A stretch of 64,000 bases of DNA, taken from contig JAUSMY010000036.1 of the NCBI GenBank assembly GCA_030646035.1, positions 1 to 64,000 on the forward strand. The letters are read 5' to 3'. Below, one piece after another: positions 30,274 to 39,656 of the stretch (position 1 is its first letter; each line of letters begins with the position of its first letter). The notes under the pieces were generated by a model. It was not told where the DNA came from and searched no databases. It worked only from the letters and a program-made list of their open reading frames with translations. The stretch comes from Thermodesulfovibrionia bacterium. GTDB lineage: Bacteria; Nitrospirota; Thermodesulfovibrionia; UBA6902. The position numbers were made by a program, and so were the translations under genes.

Positions 30274-31686
30274 TTAAATATCGTAATACATAAAGAACTC
30301 GTACGGGTGCGGCCTGAGCCTGAGCGCGTCTACCTCATTTGTCCTCTTGTAGTCTATCCACTTTGTAATGGCATCTTCTGTGAAGACGTTTCCTTTCATG
30401 AGGTACTTATGGTCCTTCTCAAGCGCGTCAAGCGCGTCGTCAAGACAGCCCGGCATCTGCGGGATATTCTTGAGTTCTTCTGCCGGAAGGTCGTAGAGAT
30501 CCTTATCCATAGCCTCTCCCGGATTGATCTTGTTCTCAATTCCGTCAAGGCCTGCCATGAGCATCGCGGCAAACGCGAGGTAGGAGTTGCATGACGGGTC
30601 AGGGAACCTTACCTCAACCCTCTTTGCCTTCGGGTTTGCTGAATAGGTCGGTATTCTTATTGATGCCGAGCGGTTTCTTGCTGAATATGCAAGGTTGACC
30701 GGAGCCTCGAATCCGGGTGTGAGCCTCTTGTAGGAATTGGTGGTCGGGTTTGTCAGAGCTGCAAGCGACTTTGCGTGCTTTAATACTCCGCCGACATAGT
30801 GTAATGCCATCTCACTAAGTCCCGCATATCCGTTGCCTGCGAAGAGAGGCTTCCCGTCTTTCCATATGCTCTGATGCACATGCATTCCAGAGCCGTTATC
30901 GCCAAAGAGAGGCTTTGGCATGAATGTTGCGGTCTTGCCGTGCCTGGTTGCGACATTCTTAACAATATATTTAAAGATCATGTTCTTGTCTGCCATCTTC
31001 ACCATGGAATCAAACCGCATATCTATCTCAGCCTGTCCCGCGGTTGCAACCTCATGATGCTCTCTCTCTACATAGATGCCGCATTTCTGCATCTCAACTA
31101 CCATCTCGGTCCTGATGTCAACCTGACTGTCTGTCGGCGGCACAGGGAAATATCCTTCTTTATGACGGGGCTTGTAGCCGAGGTTCGGATTCTCCTCCCT
31201 GCCTGAATTCCATATGCCTTCTGCAGAGTCGATAAAGTAGTAGCCGCTGTGCGCGTTCTGGTCGAAACGTATGCCGTCAAAGATGAAGAACTCTGCCTCA
31301 GGCCCGAAATACGCGGTGTCGCCGATGCCTGTTGATTTCAGATACGCCTCTGCCTTCTGAGCTATATATCTCGGGTCTCTTGTGTAGAACTCCTTTGTTA
31401 TCGGATCTACGATATTGCAGATAAGGCTGATCGTCGGGTACTTCATGAACGGGTCCATGAATGCTGTTGTCGGATCGGGCAATACAAGCATGTCTGATGT
31501 GTGGATCGACTGCCATCCCCTTATGGACGAGCCGTCAAAACCAAGGCCCTCTTCAAATATCTCCTCTTTCAGTTCGGCAACCGGTACAGCAAAATGCTGC
31601 CAGATCCCCGGGAAATCAAGGAACTTGAAGTTAGCCATTACCGCATTGTTCTTCTGAGCCATTTTGATCACTTCTTGTGGTGTCAT
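30274..31686 (-). CDS. glnA: Glutamine synthetase, type I
   Basis: A 470-residue GSI that makes glutamine from glutamate, ammonium and ATP in a dodecamer. The N-terminal loop [11 protein letters not shown], the ATP-binding [16 protein letters not shown], the glutamate-binding NRSASIRIP and the adenylylation site (tyrosine in [10 protein letters not shown]) are all present, so it is the beta subtype controlled by GlnE, whose gene is nearby. A GGAGGAG site precedes ATG 31686. Upstream are an inverted repeat TGTCA-N9-TGACA (31708-31726) and a dispersed palindromic element. The gene ends 20 bp before a bidirectional terminator. Confidence 0.97.
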   Translation of the reverse strand: MTPQEVIKMAQKNNAVMANFKFLDFPGIWQHFAVPVAELKEEIFEEGLGFDGSSIRGWQSIHTSDMLVLPDPTTAFMDPFMKYPTISLICNIVDPITKEFYTRDPRYIAQKAEAYLKSTGIGDTAYFGPEAEFFIFDGIRFDQNAHSGYYFIDSAEGIWNSGREENPNLGYKPRHKEGYFPVPPTDSQVDIRTEMVVEMQKCGIYVEREHHEVATAGQAEIDMRFDSMVKMADKNMIFKYIVKNVATRHGKTATFMPKPLFGDNGSGMHVHQSIWKDGKPLFAGNGYAGLSEMALHYVGGVLKHAKSLAALTNPTTNSYKRLTPGFEAPVNLAYSARNRSASIRIPTYSANPKAKRVEVRFPDPSCNSYLAFAAMLMAGLDGIENKINPGEAMDKDLYDLPAEELKNIPQMPGCLDDALDALEKDHKYLMKGNVFTEDAITKWIDYKRTNEVDALRLRPHPYEFFMYYDI

Positions 31687-31707
31687 TTTCTCCTCCTTTG
31701 GATTTAT

Positions 31708-31726
31708 TGTCAGCTATAAGTTGACA
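31708..31726. promoter_or_regulatory. Inverted repeat upstream of glnA
   Basis: TGTCA-N9-TGACA, 22 bp before the glnA start. It resembles a dimeric regulator site. The 9-nt spacer does not fit the 7-nt spacer of GlnR/TnrA boxes, so the regulator is unknown. Confidence 0.35.
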
Positions 31727-31764
31727 GTTTTTAGTAATTAAATTTAACGCCCATCCTACTATTT

Positions 31765-31845
31765 GTCATGCCCGAAGTTTTTAATCGGGCATCCAGAACA
31801 TCCTAAAGCCTCCTGGATTCCCGCCTAAAAGATCACGGGAATGAC
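31765..31845. repeat. Dispersed palindromic repeat (GTCAT...ATGAC)
   Basis: An 81-bp element with ends GTCAT/ATGAC. It contains one hairpin with arms GCCCGA/TCGGGC and a second with ATTCCCG/CGGGAAT. The related layout at 62040-62100 indicates a dispersed intergenic family. Here it lies between the GATase gene and glnA and may act as a terminator. Confidence 0.7.
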
Positions 31846-31854
31846 AACAAAACT

Positions 31855-32538
31855 TTAAGCAAAGAACTTCTCGTAAAATTTCAGAGCCCTCTTGTGATAT
31901 TCAGGGTATATGCTCTCTGACTGCCTGAGCATCTTGTCGATATCTTCTCCCTTTTCATCCTTAAACCATTCCCTGATTATCTCAGGAGTGACCTCTATAT
32001 GGAACTGAAGGGCATGAATATTATCTCCGTATCTGAACGACTGATTTTCATACTTGTCTGAAAAGGCTGTCCTCACCGCTTTTTTCGGCAGGTCAAAGGT
32101 ATCGCCATGCCACTGAAAGACCTCTGCAAGAGGTTCGCCGTTTACAGACAAGGCGGAAACAGCAGAGTCTTTCATACCTTCTTCTGTTATACCAACCTCA
32201 TGCCAGCCGATCTCTTTTGCCGCACCGGGATATACCTTTGCGCCAAGGGCGTAAGCTATCATCTGCGCGCCGAGGCAGATGCCCAGCACAGGCCTTCCGG
32301 TCTTTATAAATGCCCTTATCATAGCTGCTTCATAGCTGAGAAATGAATGATCATCCATCTCATAGACAGCCATTGGCCCGCCCATAATTACAAGATGAGA
32401 ATAATTCCTCATGTCAGGGATCTCGGTCTTGCAGTCAGAAAGGTCAATAATGCTGTATGCCATGCCTTTTTCCTTAAGAAAGTCCTCTATCGTTCCGGGG
32501 CCCTCAGACGTTATGTTTTTTATGATAAGAACTGACAT
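31855..32538 (-). CDS. Class I glutamine amidotransferase-like protein
   Basis: A 227-residue stand-alone GATase1 domain. The nucleophile elbow GICLGAQM carries the catalytic cysteine, and LQFHIEVTPE carries the catalytic His and Glu; both are intact. It resembles GuaA-type or YfeJ-like amidotransferases. Its ATG overlaps the stop of the upstream amt gene by 1 nt, so it is the last gene of an amt-linked operon. A role in glutamine turnover or feedback is inference; the acceptor substrate is unknown. Confidence 0.85.
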   Translation of the reverse strand: MSVLIIKNITSEGPGTIEDFLKEKGMAYSIIDLSDCKTEIPDMRNYSHLVIMGGPMAVYEMDDHSFLSYEAAMIRAFIKTGRPVLGICLGAQMIAYALGAKVYPGAAKEIGWHEVGITEEGMKDSAVSALSVNGEPLAEVFQWHGDTFDLPKKAVRTAFSDKYENQSFRYGDNIHALQFHIEVTPEIIREWFKDEKGEDIDKMLRQSESIYPEYHKRALKFYEKFFA

Positions 32539-33862
32539 TAATTTATTATATATCCCTGCTCACCATGGCCGTAAACATCCAGCCCTTCGACCTCGCACTC
32601 CCTGCAGACCCTGAGCGGGGTGACCGCATTTACGGCTTTTAGAATAACATAGGTTACAACTGCTGTATATACGCCTATCGCTGCCACGCCGATGAATTGT
32701 ACAAAAAGCTGTCCTGACATACTGCTGATCCCTTGAGCAAACCCCTGTCCGCTGAATATCCCCAGCCCTGTTGAAGCAAAGACACCGGCAAGCAGGGTGC
32801 CCATTATACCGCCCACTCCGTGAACAGGGAATACATCAAGCGAATCATCTATCTTCATAACGCTCTTCATAAAGATCACGGCATTGAAGCAGACAAACCC
32901 TGCGATAACACCTATGACAAGTGCGCCTGCAGGCCCCACATATCCTGAAGCCGGAGTTATCGTTCCAAGCCCTGCCACCATGCCTGTTACAGTGCCGAGC
33001 GCTGTGGGCTTTCCGAACTTTCTCCACTCAAAGAACATCCATGACATCGCTCCGGCAGAGGCTGAGATATGAGTGACCAGCATCGCCATTGCGGCGTTGC
33101 CGTTTGCAGCGAGCGCGCTTCCGCCGTTAAAGCCGAACCATCCCACCCAGAGCATGCCTGCCCCGGCAACCGTCATGGTCATATTATGCGGCGGCAATAA
33201 CTCAGTCGGGAAACCGTCGCGCCTTCCTATCACAATAGCAGTCACAAGTGCTGCTACACCTGCTGTGATGTGAACGACTGTGCCGCCTGCAAAATCAAGA
33301 AGGCCCATCTGCTGCAGCCATCCGCCTCCCCAGACCCAGTGGGCAACCGGGCAATAGACTGCGATAAGCCAGACAGAAGAGAAGAGCAGCATGGCTGAGA
33401 ACCGCATCCTCTCAGCGAAAGCGCCGATAATGAGCGCCGGTGTAATGATCGCAAATGTCATCTGAAATATCGCAAAGAGCGACTCAGGTATACTGCCGGT
33501 CAATGAATCTTCCATCACGCCGGCAAAAAGGAACTTTGAAAGCCCGCCCAGAAAAGGGCTGCCTTCGGAGAAGGCGAGGCTGTAGCCTGCGACGAGCCAA
33601 ATGATCGAGACTATCCCGGTGATGGCAAAGCACTGAAGCAATACGGAAAGGACATTCTTTGTGCGCACCAGCCCGCCGTAGAACATGGCCAGCCCGGGTA
33701 TCGTCATAAAAAGAACCAAGGCGGTTGAGACGAGTATCCACGATGTGTCGCCTGAATCCAGTTTTGATGCCTCGCCTGCAAAGGCGCTGCCGTAAAGAGC
33801 AAAGAATGTGAACAATACCGCCAAAACTTTTAGCGTTAAACTCTCAACTTTCAGCTTTGCCA

Positions 33863-33863
<1 letters not shown>
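32538..33863 (-). CDS. amt: Ammonium transporter Amt (copy 1)
   Basis: A 441-residue ammonium channel of the inner membrane with an N-terminal signal-like helix (about residues 9-29) and eleven membrane helices. The conserved DTSWILVSTALVLFMTIPGLAMFYGGL start, AHWVWGGGWL and the pore-histidine motifs around GGTVVHITAG and FPVHGVGGIMG are present. It overlaps the upstream PII gene by 1 nt (TAATG). The first codons (AKLKVESLTLK) come from DNA that resembles one arm of the repeat in the L10 leader. Confidence 0.95.
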
Positions 33864-34228
<365 letters not shown>

Positions 34229-34329
34229 TTAAGCTCATGCATTGGGTTATAAACAAGGCCAATAAGCATTGACTATATATCAAGAAGCGTACCACCTTGA
34301 AACTGCTTATTTTAAAGGAGTTACGAATT

Positions 34330-34376
34330 AAGTTGTCCTACATTTTTGTGGGAGCTACAAAAATGTAGGACAACTT
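34330..34376. repeat. Perfect 20-bp inverted repeat between two PII genes
   Basis: AAGTTGTCCTACATTTTTGT (34330-34349) pairs perfectly with 34357-34376, leaving a 7-nt loop GGGAGCT. No T-run follows on either strand. It may end the upstream glnK transcript, or it may be a small mobile palindrome. The surrounding 34211-34432 holds no ORF. Confidence 0.85.
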
Positions 34377-34432
34377 CAATTATCAAAGAACGGTAATACC
34401 TACAGATCATATCCGGCTTCTTAGTGCTGCTG

Positions 34433-34798
<366 letters not shown>

Positions 34799-36115
34799 TT
34801 ATAATGTGTATCCGCTTTCGCCATGCTGCGCGTGGTCTAATCCTGCCATTTCGTCCTCTTCGTCAACTCTTAGCCCCATGACCGCATCAAGCACCTTCAG
34901 GATGATGAGTGTGATCACAAAGGAATAGACCCAGCAGGCGCCGATGCTTATCAGCTGATTCACCATGAGAGACGAATTCCCGAAAAACAAACCGTCATTG
35001 CCTGCCGCATTGATCGCCTTTGAAGCAAATAAACCTGTTGCTATCGCACCCCATGTTCCGCCGACGCCGTGAACTCCGACCGCATCGAGCGAGTCATCGT
35101 AGCCGAATTTTGTCTTGAGATTTACCGCCCAGTAACATAAGGCGCCTGCCACAAGACCGATAACGATCGATGACATAGGCCCGACAAAACCTGAAGCCGG
35201 GGTGATCGCGACAAGCCCTGCAACCGCTCCTGATGCAGCTCCGAGAGCTGTCGGTTTGCCCCTGTGCTTCCATTCCGCAAATGTCCACGATAATGCAGCA
35301 GCCGCCGTAGCGATATGCGTAACAACAAAGGCTGATGTCGCAAGAGCGCCTGACGCAACCGCGCTTCCACCGTTGAATCCGAACCATCCGAACCACAATA
35401 ACCCTGCTCCAAGAAGCGTCATTGTTACGTTATGCGGCATCATCGCTTCTTTGCCGTAACCCTTTCTCTTGCCGACAACGATGGCGGCAGCCAGCGCCGA
35501 CACACCTGAACTGATATGAACTACCAGTCCGCCTGCGAAATCAAGCGCGCCGAGATTCCTAATCCATCCTCCGACTCCCCATACCCAGTGAGCAAGCGGG
35601 AAGTATACAAAAGTTACCCAGACCACAATGAATACGAGATACGTGCTGAACTTGAACCGTTCGGCAAACGCCCCTGTTATAAGCGCAGGAGTGATGACGG
35701 CAAACATCATCTGGAATATCATAAAGGTCTGATGCGGGATCGTTGCCGCATAATCAGTGTTCGGCTCAAGCCCTACACCATTTAAGAAGGCCCAGTCGAG
35801 ATTGCCTATGACATGCCCGACATCCGGGCCGAATGAAAGGCTGTAACCGTAAAGCACCCAGATAATGGTTACAACACCGAGTGCGATAAAGCTCTGCATG
35901 ATCGTTCCAAGCACGTTCTTCCGCCTGACCATGCCGCCGTAAAAGAGCGCAAGCCCCGGCGTCATCAGCATGACAAGCGCGGTTGAGATCAGCATCCATG
36001 CGGTATCGCCCGTATCGATCTTTGAAGCTGCGGCCGCTGCCTCCTCTGCAAAAGCAAAGCTTGCGATGCTCAATAATGTCAGCGCTGCAAATAAAATACT
36101 TAATAATCGTTTCAT
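34799..36115 (-). CDS. amt: Ammonium transporter Amt (copy 2)
   Basis: A 438-residue ammonium channel with a cleavable signal peptide (about residues 1-23, AFA-EEAA). Core motifs include DTAWMLISTALVMLMTPGLALFYGGMVRRKN, AHWVWGVGGWIRNLGALDFAGG, GGLVVHISSG and VGVHGVGGTWG, with both pore histidines. It is more canonical than copy 1. A GGAGGAG site precedes ATG 36115. It lies 20 bp after the outer-membrane protein gene, in the operon that begins at the sigma-54 promoter near 37224. Confidence 0.96.
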   Translation of the reverse strand: MKRLLSILFAALTLLSIASFAFAEEAAAAASKIDTGDTAWMLISTALVMLMTPGLALFYGGMVRRKNVLGTIMQSFIALGVVTIIWVLYGYSLSFGPDVGHVIGNLDWAFLNGVGLEPNTDYAATIPHQTFMIFQMMFAVITPALITGAFAERFKFSTYLVFIVVWVTFVYFPLAHWVWGVGGWIRNLGALDFAGGLVVHISSGVSALAAAIVVGKRKGYGKEAMMPHNVTMTLLGAGLLWFGWFGFNGGSAVASGALATSAFVVTHIATAAAALSWTFAEWKHRGKPTALGAASGAVAGLVAITPASGFVGPMSSIVIGLVAGALCYWAVNLKTKFGYDDSLDAVGVHGVGGTWGAIATGLFASKAINAAGNDGLFFGNSSLMVNQLISIGACWVYSFVITLIILKVLDAVMGLRVDEEDEMAGLDHAQHGESGYTL

Positions 36116-36134
36116 CTCTCCTCCTTATATTCAG

Positions 36135-36962
36135 TTAGAAACTGAGGGTCAGATTAACACCGCCAAGCAGGGTGTCATCAAGTTTTCCGTTAAAATTGTA
36201 TGAATTTCCGTCAACAGTTCTCTTTGCTTTTGCGGACAGCGGGAAATAGTACTGGACAACAGGCTGAACCGTAAGGGTCGCAGCCACGGGTATTGTGAAC
36301 CCTGCCTTAAGCATGCCGTCGTGGAGCGCGCTGTATTTTTCACCTGTATACGATCCTGTTGAGCTTTCATATGTCTTCCAGTAATTTCCGCTTCCGATGA
36401 AATAACCCGCTGACGCGGCAAGGTCAAGGTTTATGTCATTGTATACAGGCATTGAATGAGATACCGCAATATTTATATACGTGCCCGGGTATTCGGTTAC
36501 ATCGCGGTAGACCGACAGCACAGGTTTCAGCAGCGTATCATAGCCCGCCGTAACAAAGAGCTCTTCTGTTTCAGCCGCGTATTTGGTTCCGTAATATATG
36601 TAGCCTGCCGTAAGGCTGAGCTTGTCAATAGCGTATGTGTAACTCAGGGTAAGGTCTGTTTCGTTGAAGCTCTTCTGGTTCAGCCTGTCCGGGACAAAGG
36701 ACTGTGTCGGATTCTCCTTGCTGTCGATATTGCCCCATAATGAAGCGGAAAACCCTTTGTATGCGATACCGATTGACGGCTGCACCAGCACACTGTCTGA
36801 GCTTAGTTCATAACCCCTGAATACATATTTGCTGAAGACCCCTGCTGCCGCGCTTCCTGTGACCTTAGCCTCCTCAGCTTTTGGAGCTGAAACGGAAAAG
36901 GCCGCTGTTAAAAACATTGCTGTCATTAAAATACTTATACTCCTTTTTATCTTCCTTTTCAT
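36135..36962 (-). CDS. Predicted outer-membrane beta-barrel protein
   Basis: A 275-residue protein with a signal peptide (about 1-28, VSA-PKAEE) followed by alternating amphipathic strands and a terminal phenylalanine (LTLSF), the outer-membrane insertion signature. ATG 36962 is preferred because the AGGAG in the first codons of the longer ORF (36977) is its ribosome-binding site. Similar barrels lie next to amt genes in other bacteria as far as I recall; a role in ammonium or small-solute passage is inference. It follows the HTH gene by 28 bp. Confidence 0.8.
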   Translation of the reverse strand: MKRKIKRSISILMTAMFLTAAFSVSAPKAEEAKVTGSAAAGVFSKYVFRGYELSSDSVLVQPSIGIAYKGFSASLWGNIDSKENPTQSFVPDRLNQKSFNETDLTLSYTYAIDKLSLTAGYIYYGTKYAAETEELFVTAGYDTLLKPVLSVYRDVTEYPGTYINIAVSHSMPVYNDINLDLAASAGYFIGSGNYWKTYESSTGSYTGEKYSALHDGMLKAGFTIPVAATLTVQPVVQYYFPLSAKAKRTVDGNSYNFNGKLDDTLLGGVNLTLSF

Positions 36963-36990
36963 CTTTTTTCTCCTCATTAAATTATTTTTT

Positions 36991-37212
36991 TCAAACCTGC
37001 CCCGGCTTATTTGGTTCCTTCTTCACTTCGCATGTTTTACAGACATCATCCTGCACCTCCCTGATACCGTATTTTTTAATCTTGTAACCTATCATCCTCT
37101 CGGTGATGCCGAGCTGTCTCGCAGCCTTTGCCATCACCCAGTCACATTCAATAAGCGCATAGATTATTGAGCTCTTTTCAAAGCTCTCTATCTTATTTTT
37201 TAGTGAAACCAT
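36991..37212 (-). CDS. Stand-alone NifA/Fis-type helix-turn-helix protein
   Basis: A 73-residue protein that is essentially a Fis-type HTH (about residues 25-50, WVMAKAARQLGITERM then IGYKIKKYGI). It matches the HTH of the NifA-like regulator at 50519-52042 at 20 of 26 positions. There is no AAA+ or sensor domain. The C-terminus has a CxxC (CKTC) that could bind metal. A sigma-54 promoter puts its start point at about the A of ATG 37212, so the mRNA may be leaderless. It is first in the operon HTH-porin-amt-glnK and may compete with or assist the full-length activator. Confidence 0.75.
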   Translation of the reverse strand: MVSLKNKIESFEKSSIIYALIECDWVMAKAARQLGITERMIGYKIKKYGIREVQDDVCKTCEVKKEPNKPGQV

Positions 37213-37223
37213 AAACAGTTAAT

Positions 37224-37240
37224 AGCGAGAAACATGCCAG
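37224..37240 (-). promoter_or_regulatory. Sigma-54 promoter (-24/-12) upstream of the HTH-porin-amt-glnK operon
   Basis: On the minus strand CTGGCATG-TTTC-TCGCT, with GG and GC separated by exactly 10 nt as required for sigma-54. The predicted start is about 37213, next to the ATG of the HTH gene. Flanking sequence is similar to that of the second sigma-54 promoter at 38874-38890. Confidence 0.8.
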
Positions 37241-37346
37241 TTTGTAACTCTTTGATTTTAAAGGAAACATCAGGACGGCAAGGCTACATTAAAGTATCTT
37301 AGCTGACAAAAAAGAAGGTAGGCTACAATTTAGTAAGTAGGAGATG

Positions 37347-38849
37347 TTATGAGAAGAGTATATCCTGGTCGCTTCTGACCTGAGAGAAGGATTTTTCAGG
37401 CAGATTAAAGATGTTCTTAAAGACCCTGTTCATTACAGAGATCAATTGACGGAATTTATAGGCATTGTGATGAGACTCTCCGCTATATTCCGACCTTTGC
37501 CAGCTTTTCTCATCTGATATGCGGAGCTCTAATGCAAGTGTATGCTGTTCCGTTTTTATATTAAGACGGCCCCTCATTTTATATTCAGCAGTACCGGGAA
37601 TGATAATTTTGCCTGTTCCGGCTATCCGGTGAATGGGTAAAAAGAAGTTTATCTTGCACTGGAATTTCTTATGGCCTAATGAAGAATAAGGGTTATTGGC
37701 CGTATTGACTCCAAGGGCGTTATAAAAATTGTTGGCATTAGCTGAAACTTCATCCTTATCATTCGGCGCATCCTTTCCTTTACCCATAGAGAGGGAGGCC
37801 ATGAGGCTTCCTACCGCGTCTGTCATATCCTCAGGCAGGTCAAATAATGTCTGGGTTATGGACTGTGAGATCGTATTTTCCTGAAGTATAACGCCTCGCT
37901 TCTGAAGCGCATGAAATAGTTTTAAGGTATCATCTCTCTTCTTTAAGATAAAGGTAATTGCCAGAAGGTCTCTGATATTGTAGGCCTCTCCCTCAAGGTT
38001 CTTGCCAAGTTTGGTAAACATGCTTTCCGGGCTCTTCAACCTTGCCTTTATCTCAACAATATCGACTTCAACCCCGTCTCCGCTATTGAAGGTCAGGATT
38101 TTTTGTTCTACATTATATTTAACAAATTCTTTCAGCTTATGGAAAAAAGCAGAGATCTTTACAAATGCCCTTTGAGCTGCTTCGCTTTCCGGAAGTTCTC
38201 CGGGATTCTCCCAATCATAATTAAATATGTCGTGAAGGCTCTGCCCTTTACTTTCAAAGAACAAGCCCAGCTGGGCGAAGTCGTTAACATCCTGGCTCTC
38301 CTCCTCGATTGACTTGATCAGATGCGCCACTTTCAGGATCGAGCATGCCATGCGCTGCCAGCCGGGCGTAACATTTAGATTTTGCCCTTTGTAGCCATAG
38401 AAAACATGCGGATACTTTTTTGATGAAGCCAGAAGAAAGAGATGACGCGGGTCTTCGGCGACAATTTCCCTGAACTCCTGACCGCGCAATATAGCCTCTA
38501 TCTCTTCCATGACCTGTAAAGAGTTAGTGTATAGATACTGATTTTTGGTATTCAAAGCCTTGAGCCCTTCAAGCTGTTTTTTTAAAAACGGGAACATAAA
38601 ATCAAAACAGTAGCTGTAGGCCTGCGCTATGTATTGCTGCGCCCTTTTTTTCTCGCTTTCATTCAGCTCATTGCTGTCTGACGTATCAAACCCGCGGTTG
38701 CCCATCATCCTGGCCGCTTGTCTCAGGGCGGCCTCATAATTCGTTGCCTGCAGCAATAAATACGGGGTCATTTCGGTTCTCTCGAGGATAGAGCCGAATA
38801 TCTCATGATAAAGTTCCTGGCCTGATGAGGAATATTTTGTTTTTATCAC
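37347..38849 (-). CDS. Unknown protein with a RelA/SpoT-like segment
   Basis: A 500-residue soluble protein of unrecognised family, mostly helical. Residues about 265-325 (EIKARLKSPESMFTKLGKNL, then NIRDLLAITFILKKRDD) resemble the start of a RelA/SpoT nucleotidyltransferase domain. A later stretch (NPYSSLGHKKFQCKINFFLP, about 398-417) could match the region around its second motif, but the key residues are not clearly all there. GTG 38849 follows AAGGAG by seven bases. It is driven by a sigma-54 promoter 25 bp upstream. (p)ppGpp synthesis is only a hypothesis. Confidence 0.6.
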   Translation of the reverse strand: MIKTKYSSSGQELYHEIFGSILERTEMTPYLLLQATNYEAALRQAARMMGNRGFDTSDSNELNESEKKRAQQYIAQAYSYCFDFMFPFLKKQLEGLKALNTKNQYLYTNSLQVMEEIEAILRGQEFREIVAEDPRHLFLLASSKKYPHVFYGYKGQNLNVTPGWQRMACSILKVAHLIKSIEEESQDVNDFAQLGLFFESKGQSLHDIFNYDWENPGELPESEAAQRAFVKISAFFHKLKEFVKYNVEQKILTFNSGDGVEVDIVEIKARLKSPESMFTKLGKNLEGEAYNIRDLLAITFILKKRDDTLKLFHALQKRGVILQENTISQSITQTLFDLPEDMTDAVGSLMASLSMGKGKDAPNDKDEVSANANNFYNALGVNTANNPYSSLGHKKFQCKINFFLPIHRIAGTGKIIIPGTAEYKMRGRLNIKTEQHTLALELRISDEKSWQRSEYSGESHHNAYKFRQLISVMNRVFKNIFNLPEKSFSQVRSDQDILFS

Positions 38850-38873
38850 GTTGCACTCCTTAATTATTAATAG

Positions 38874-38890
38874 AGCGAAAAGCGTGCCAG
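38874..38890 (-). promoter_or_regulatory. Sigma-54 promoter (-24/-12) upstream of the 500-residue protein
   Basis: On the minus strand CTGGCACG-CTTT-TCGCT, a near-consensus -24/-12 element with 10 nt between GG and GC. The predicted start is near 38863, leaving a short leader that holds the AAGGAG ribosome-binding site before GTG 38849. Confidence 0.88.
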
Positions 38891-39010
38891 CTTATAACCC
38901 GCTGAATTAAAAAGAAAGCATGTTGTTACAGAACTACAGTAAGGTAATATTAGTGACAATAATGATGCAGTTGATCTCCGAACCTGACCGGTTCAGCAGG
39001 ATGAGACGCC

Positions 39011-39211
39011 TCAACCGCCACCTCTATGGTCGCATGAGTGGGCGGGGGAGCTTCTTTCGGATGTGGAAGACGTGGAAAAAGATGATATCAGTTTATTGAC
39101 TTTAAGTGAGCCGCACGCAGTACAAGCTGGGTTATTATCAGAATCCAGAATGCTTCGTAAAAGAGAGAACCTCTTTTTGCAATCATTACATATATATTCG
39201 TAAATAGGCAT
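39011..39211 (-). CDS. FmdB-family zinc-ribbon protein
   Basis: A 66-residue protein starting MPIYEYICNDCKKRFSLL with a CxxC at C8/C11 and a second CxxC at C30/C33 (CTACG), the putative regulatory FmdB zinc ribbon. The tail is Ser/His/Gly-rich (AHSCDHRGGG). The family is associated with regulation, but its molecular role is not established. It lies 11 bp after the PilZ gene, so the two are probably co-transcribed. Confidence 0.85.
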   Translation of the reverse strand: MPIYEYICNDCKKRFSLLRSILDSDNNPACTACGSLKVNKLISSFSTSSTSERSSPAHSCDHRGGG

Positions 39212-39222
39212 CGTTTCTCCGC

Positions 39223-39573
39223 TTAGCAGTACTTATACAGATCATTAACAAATTTCAGATACGCGTTCGGAGGTTCAATGATCTCCATTCCTACATTGTA
39301 TATTATCTCTGAAAATTGCTGAGAATTAACATGCAACCACTTTATGCTGCATTTTAGGTCAATAATATCATCTGACGGGAGCATGAAATTCACACTGACA
39401 TTGTTCCCCGGAATAAACCCCTGCACTTCTACATCAGAAAAGACCCTATGAAAGATGCCGTGCTCAGAGATATTTTCAATGAAGCCGTTTAAGCTTTTAT
39501 CAGCGAATGTGAGTTCCGCAAAAAGGCTTAAGTTGACTCTTTTTGAACGTCTATTTTCAGTAATGTTACCCAT
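39223..39573 (-). CDS. PilZ-domain protein
   Basis: A 116-residue single PilZ domain. The c-di-GMP-binding signature is present: an RxxxR-like stretch (ENRRSKRVNLSL, residues 6-17) and the (D/N)xSxxG motif (ENISEHGIF, about 33-41). The effect of binding is unknown; such proteins often control motility or secretion. It sits upstream of the FmdB gene and 84 bp downstream of the apt start side. Confidence 0.85.
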   Translation of the reverse strand: MGNITENRRSKRVNLSLFAELTFADKSLNGFIENISEHGIFHRVFSDVEVQGFIPGNNVSVNFMLPSDDIIDLKCSIKWLHVNSQQFSEIIYNVGMEIIEPPNAYLKFVNDLYKYC

Positions 39574-39656
39574 GATGATATTTCACAATATTATACATAG
39601 GACATTGATAAATATGTAAAATAAATGAACTGCCAGGCCGCAGTATGACGGGTGGT

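Noticed and set aside
31708-31726. GlnR/TnrA box upstream of glnA
   Set aside because: The repeat has a 9-nt rather than 7-nt spacer and this is a GlnE-type (adenylylated) system; it is listed only as an unassigned inverted repeat.
34279-34294. Sigma-54-like sequence TGGTACG-CTTC-TTGAT before glnK copy 2 (minus strand)
   Set aside because: The -12 element is GA instead of the nearly invariant GC and the -24 element is off consensus, so it is not called.
34330-34376. Perfect hairpin between the PII genes as an intrinsic terminator
   Set aside because: No T-tract follows the stem on either strand; kept only as an inverted repeat.
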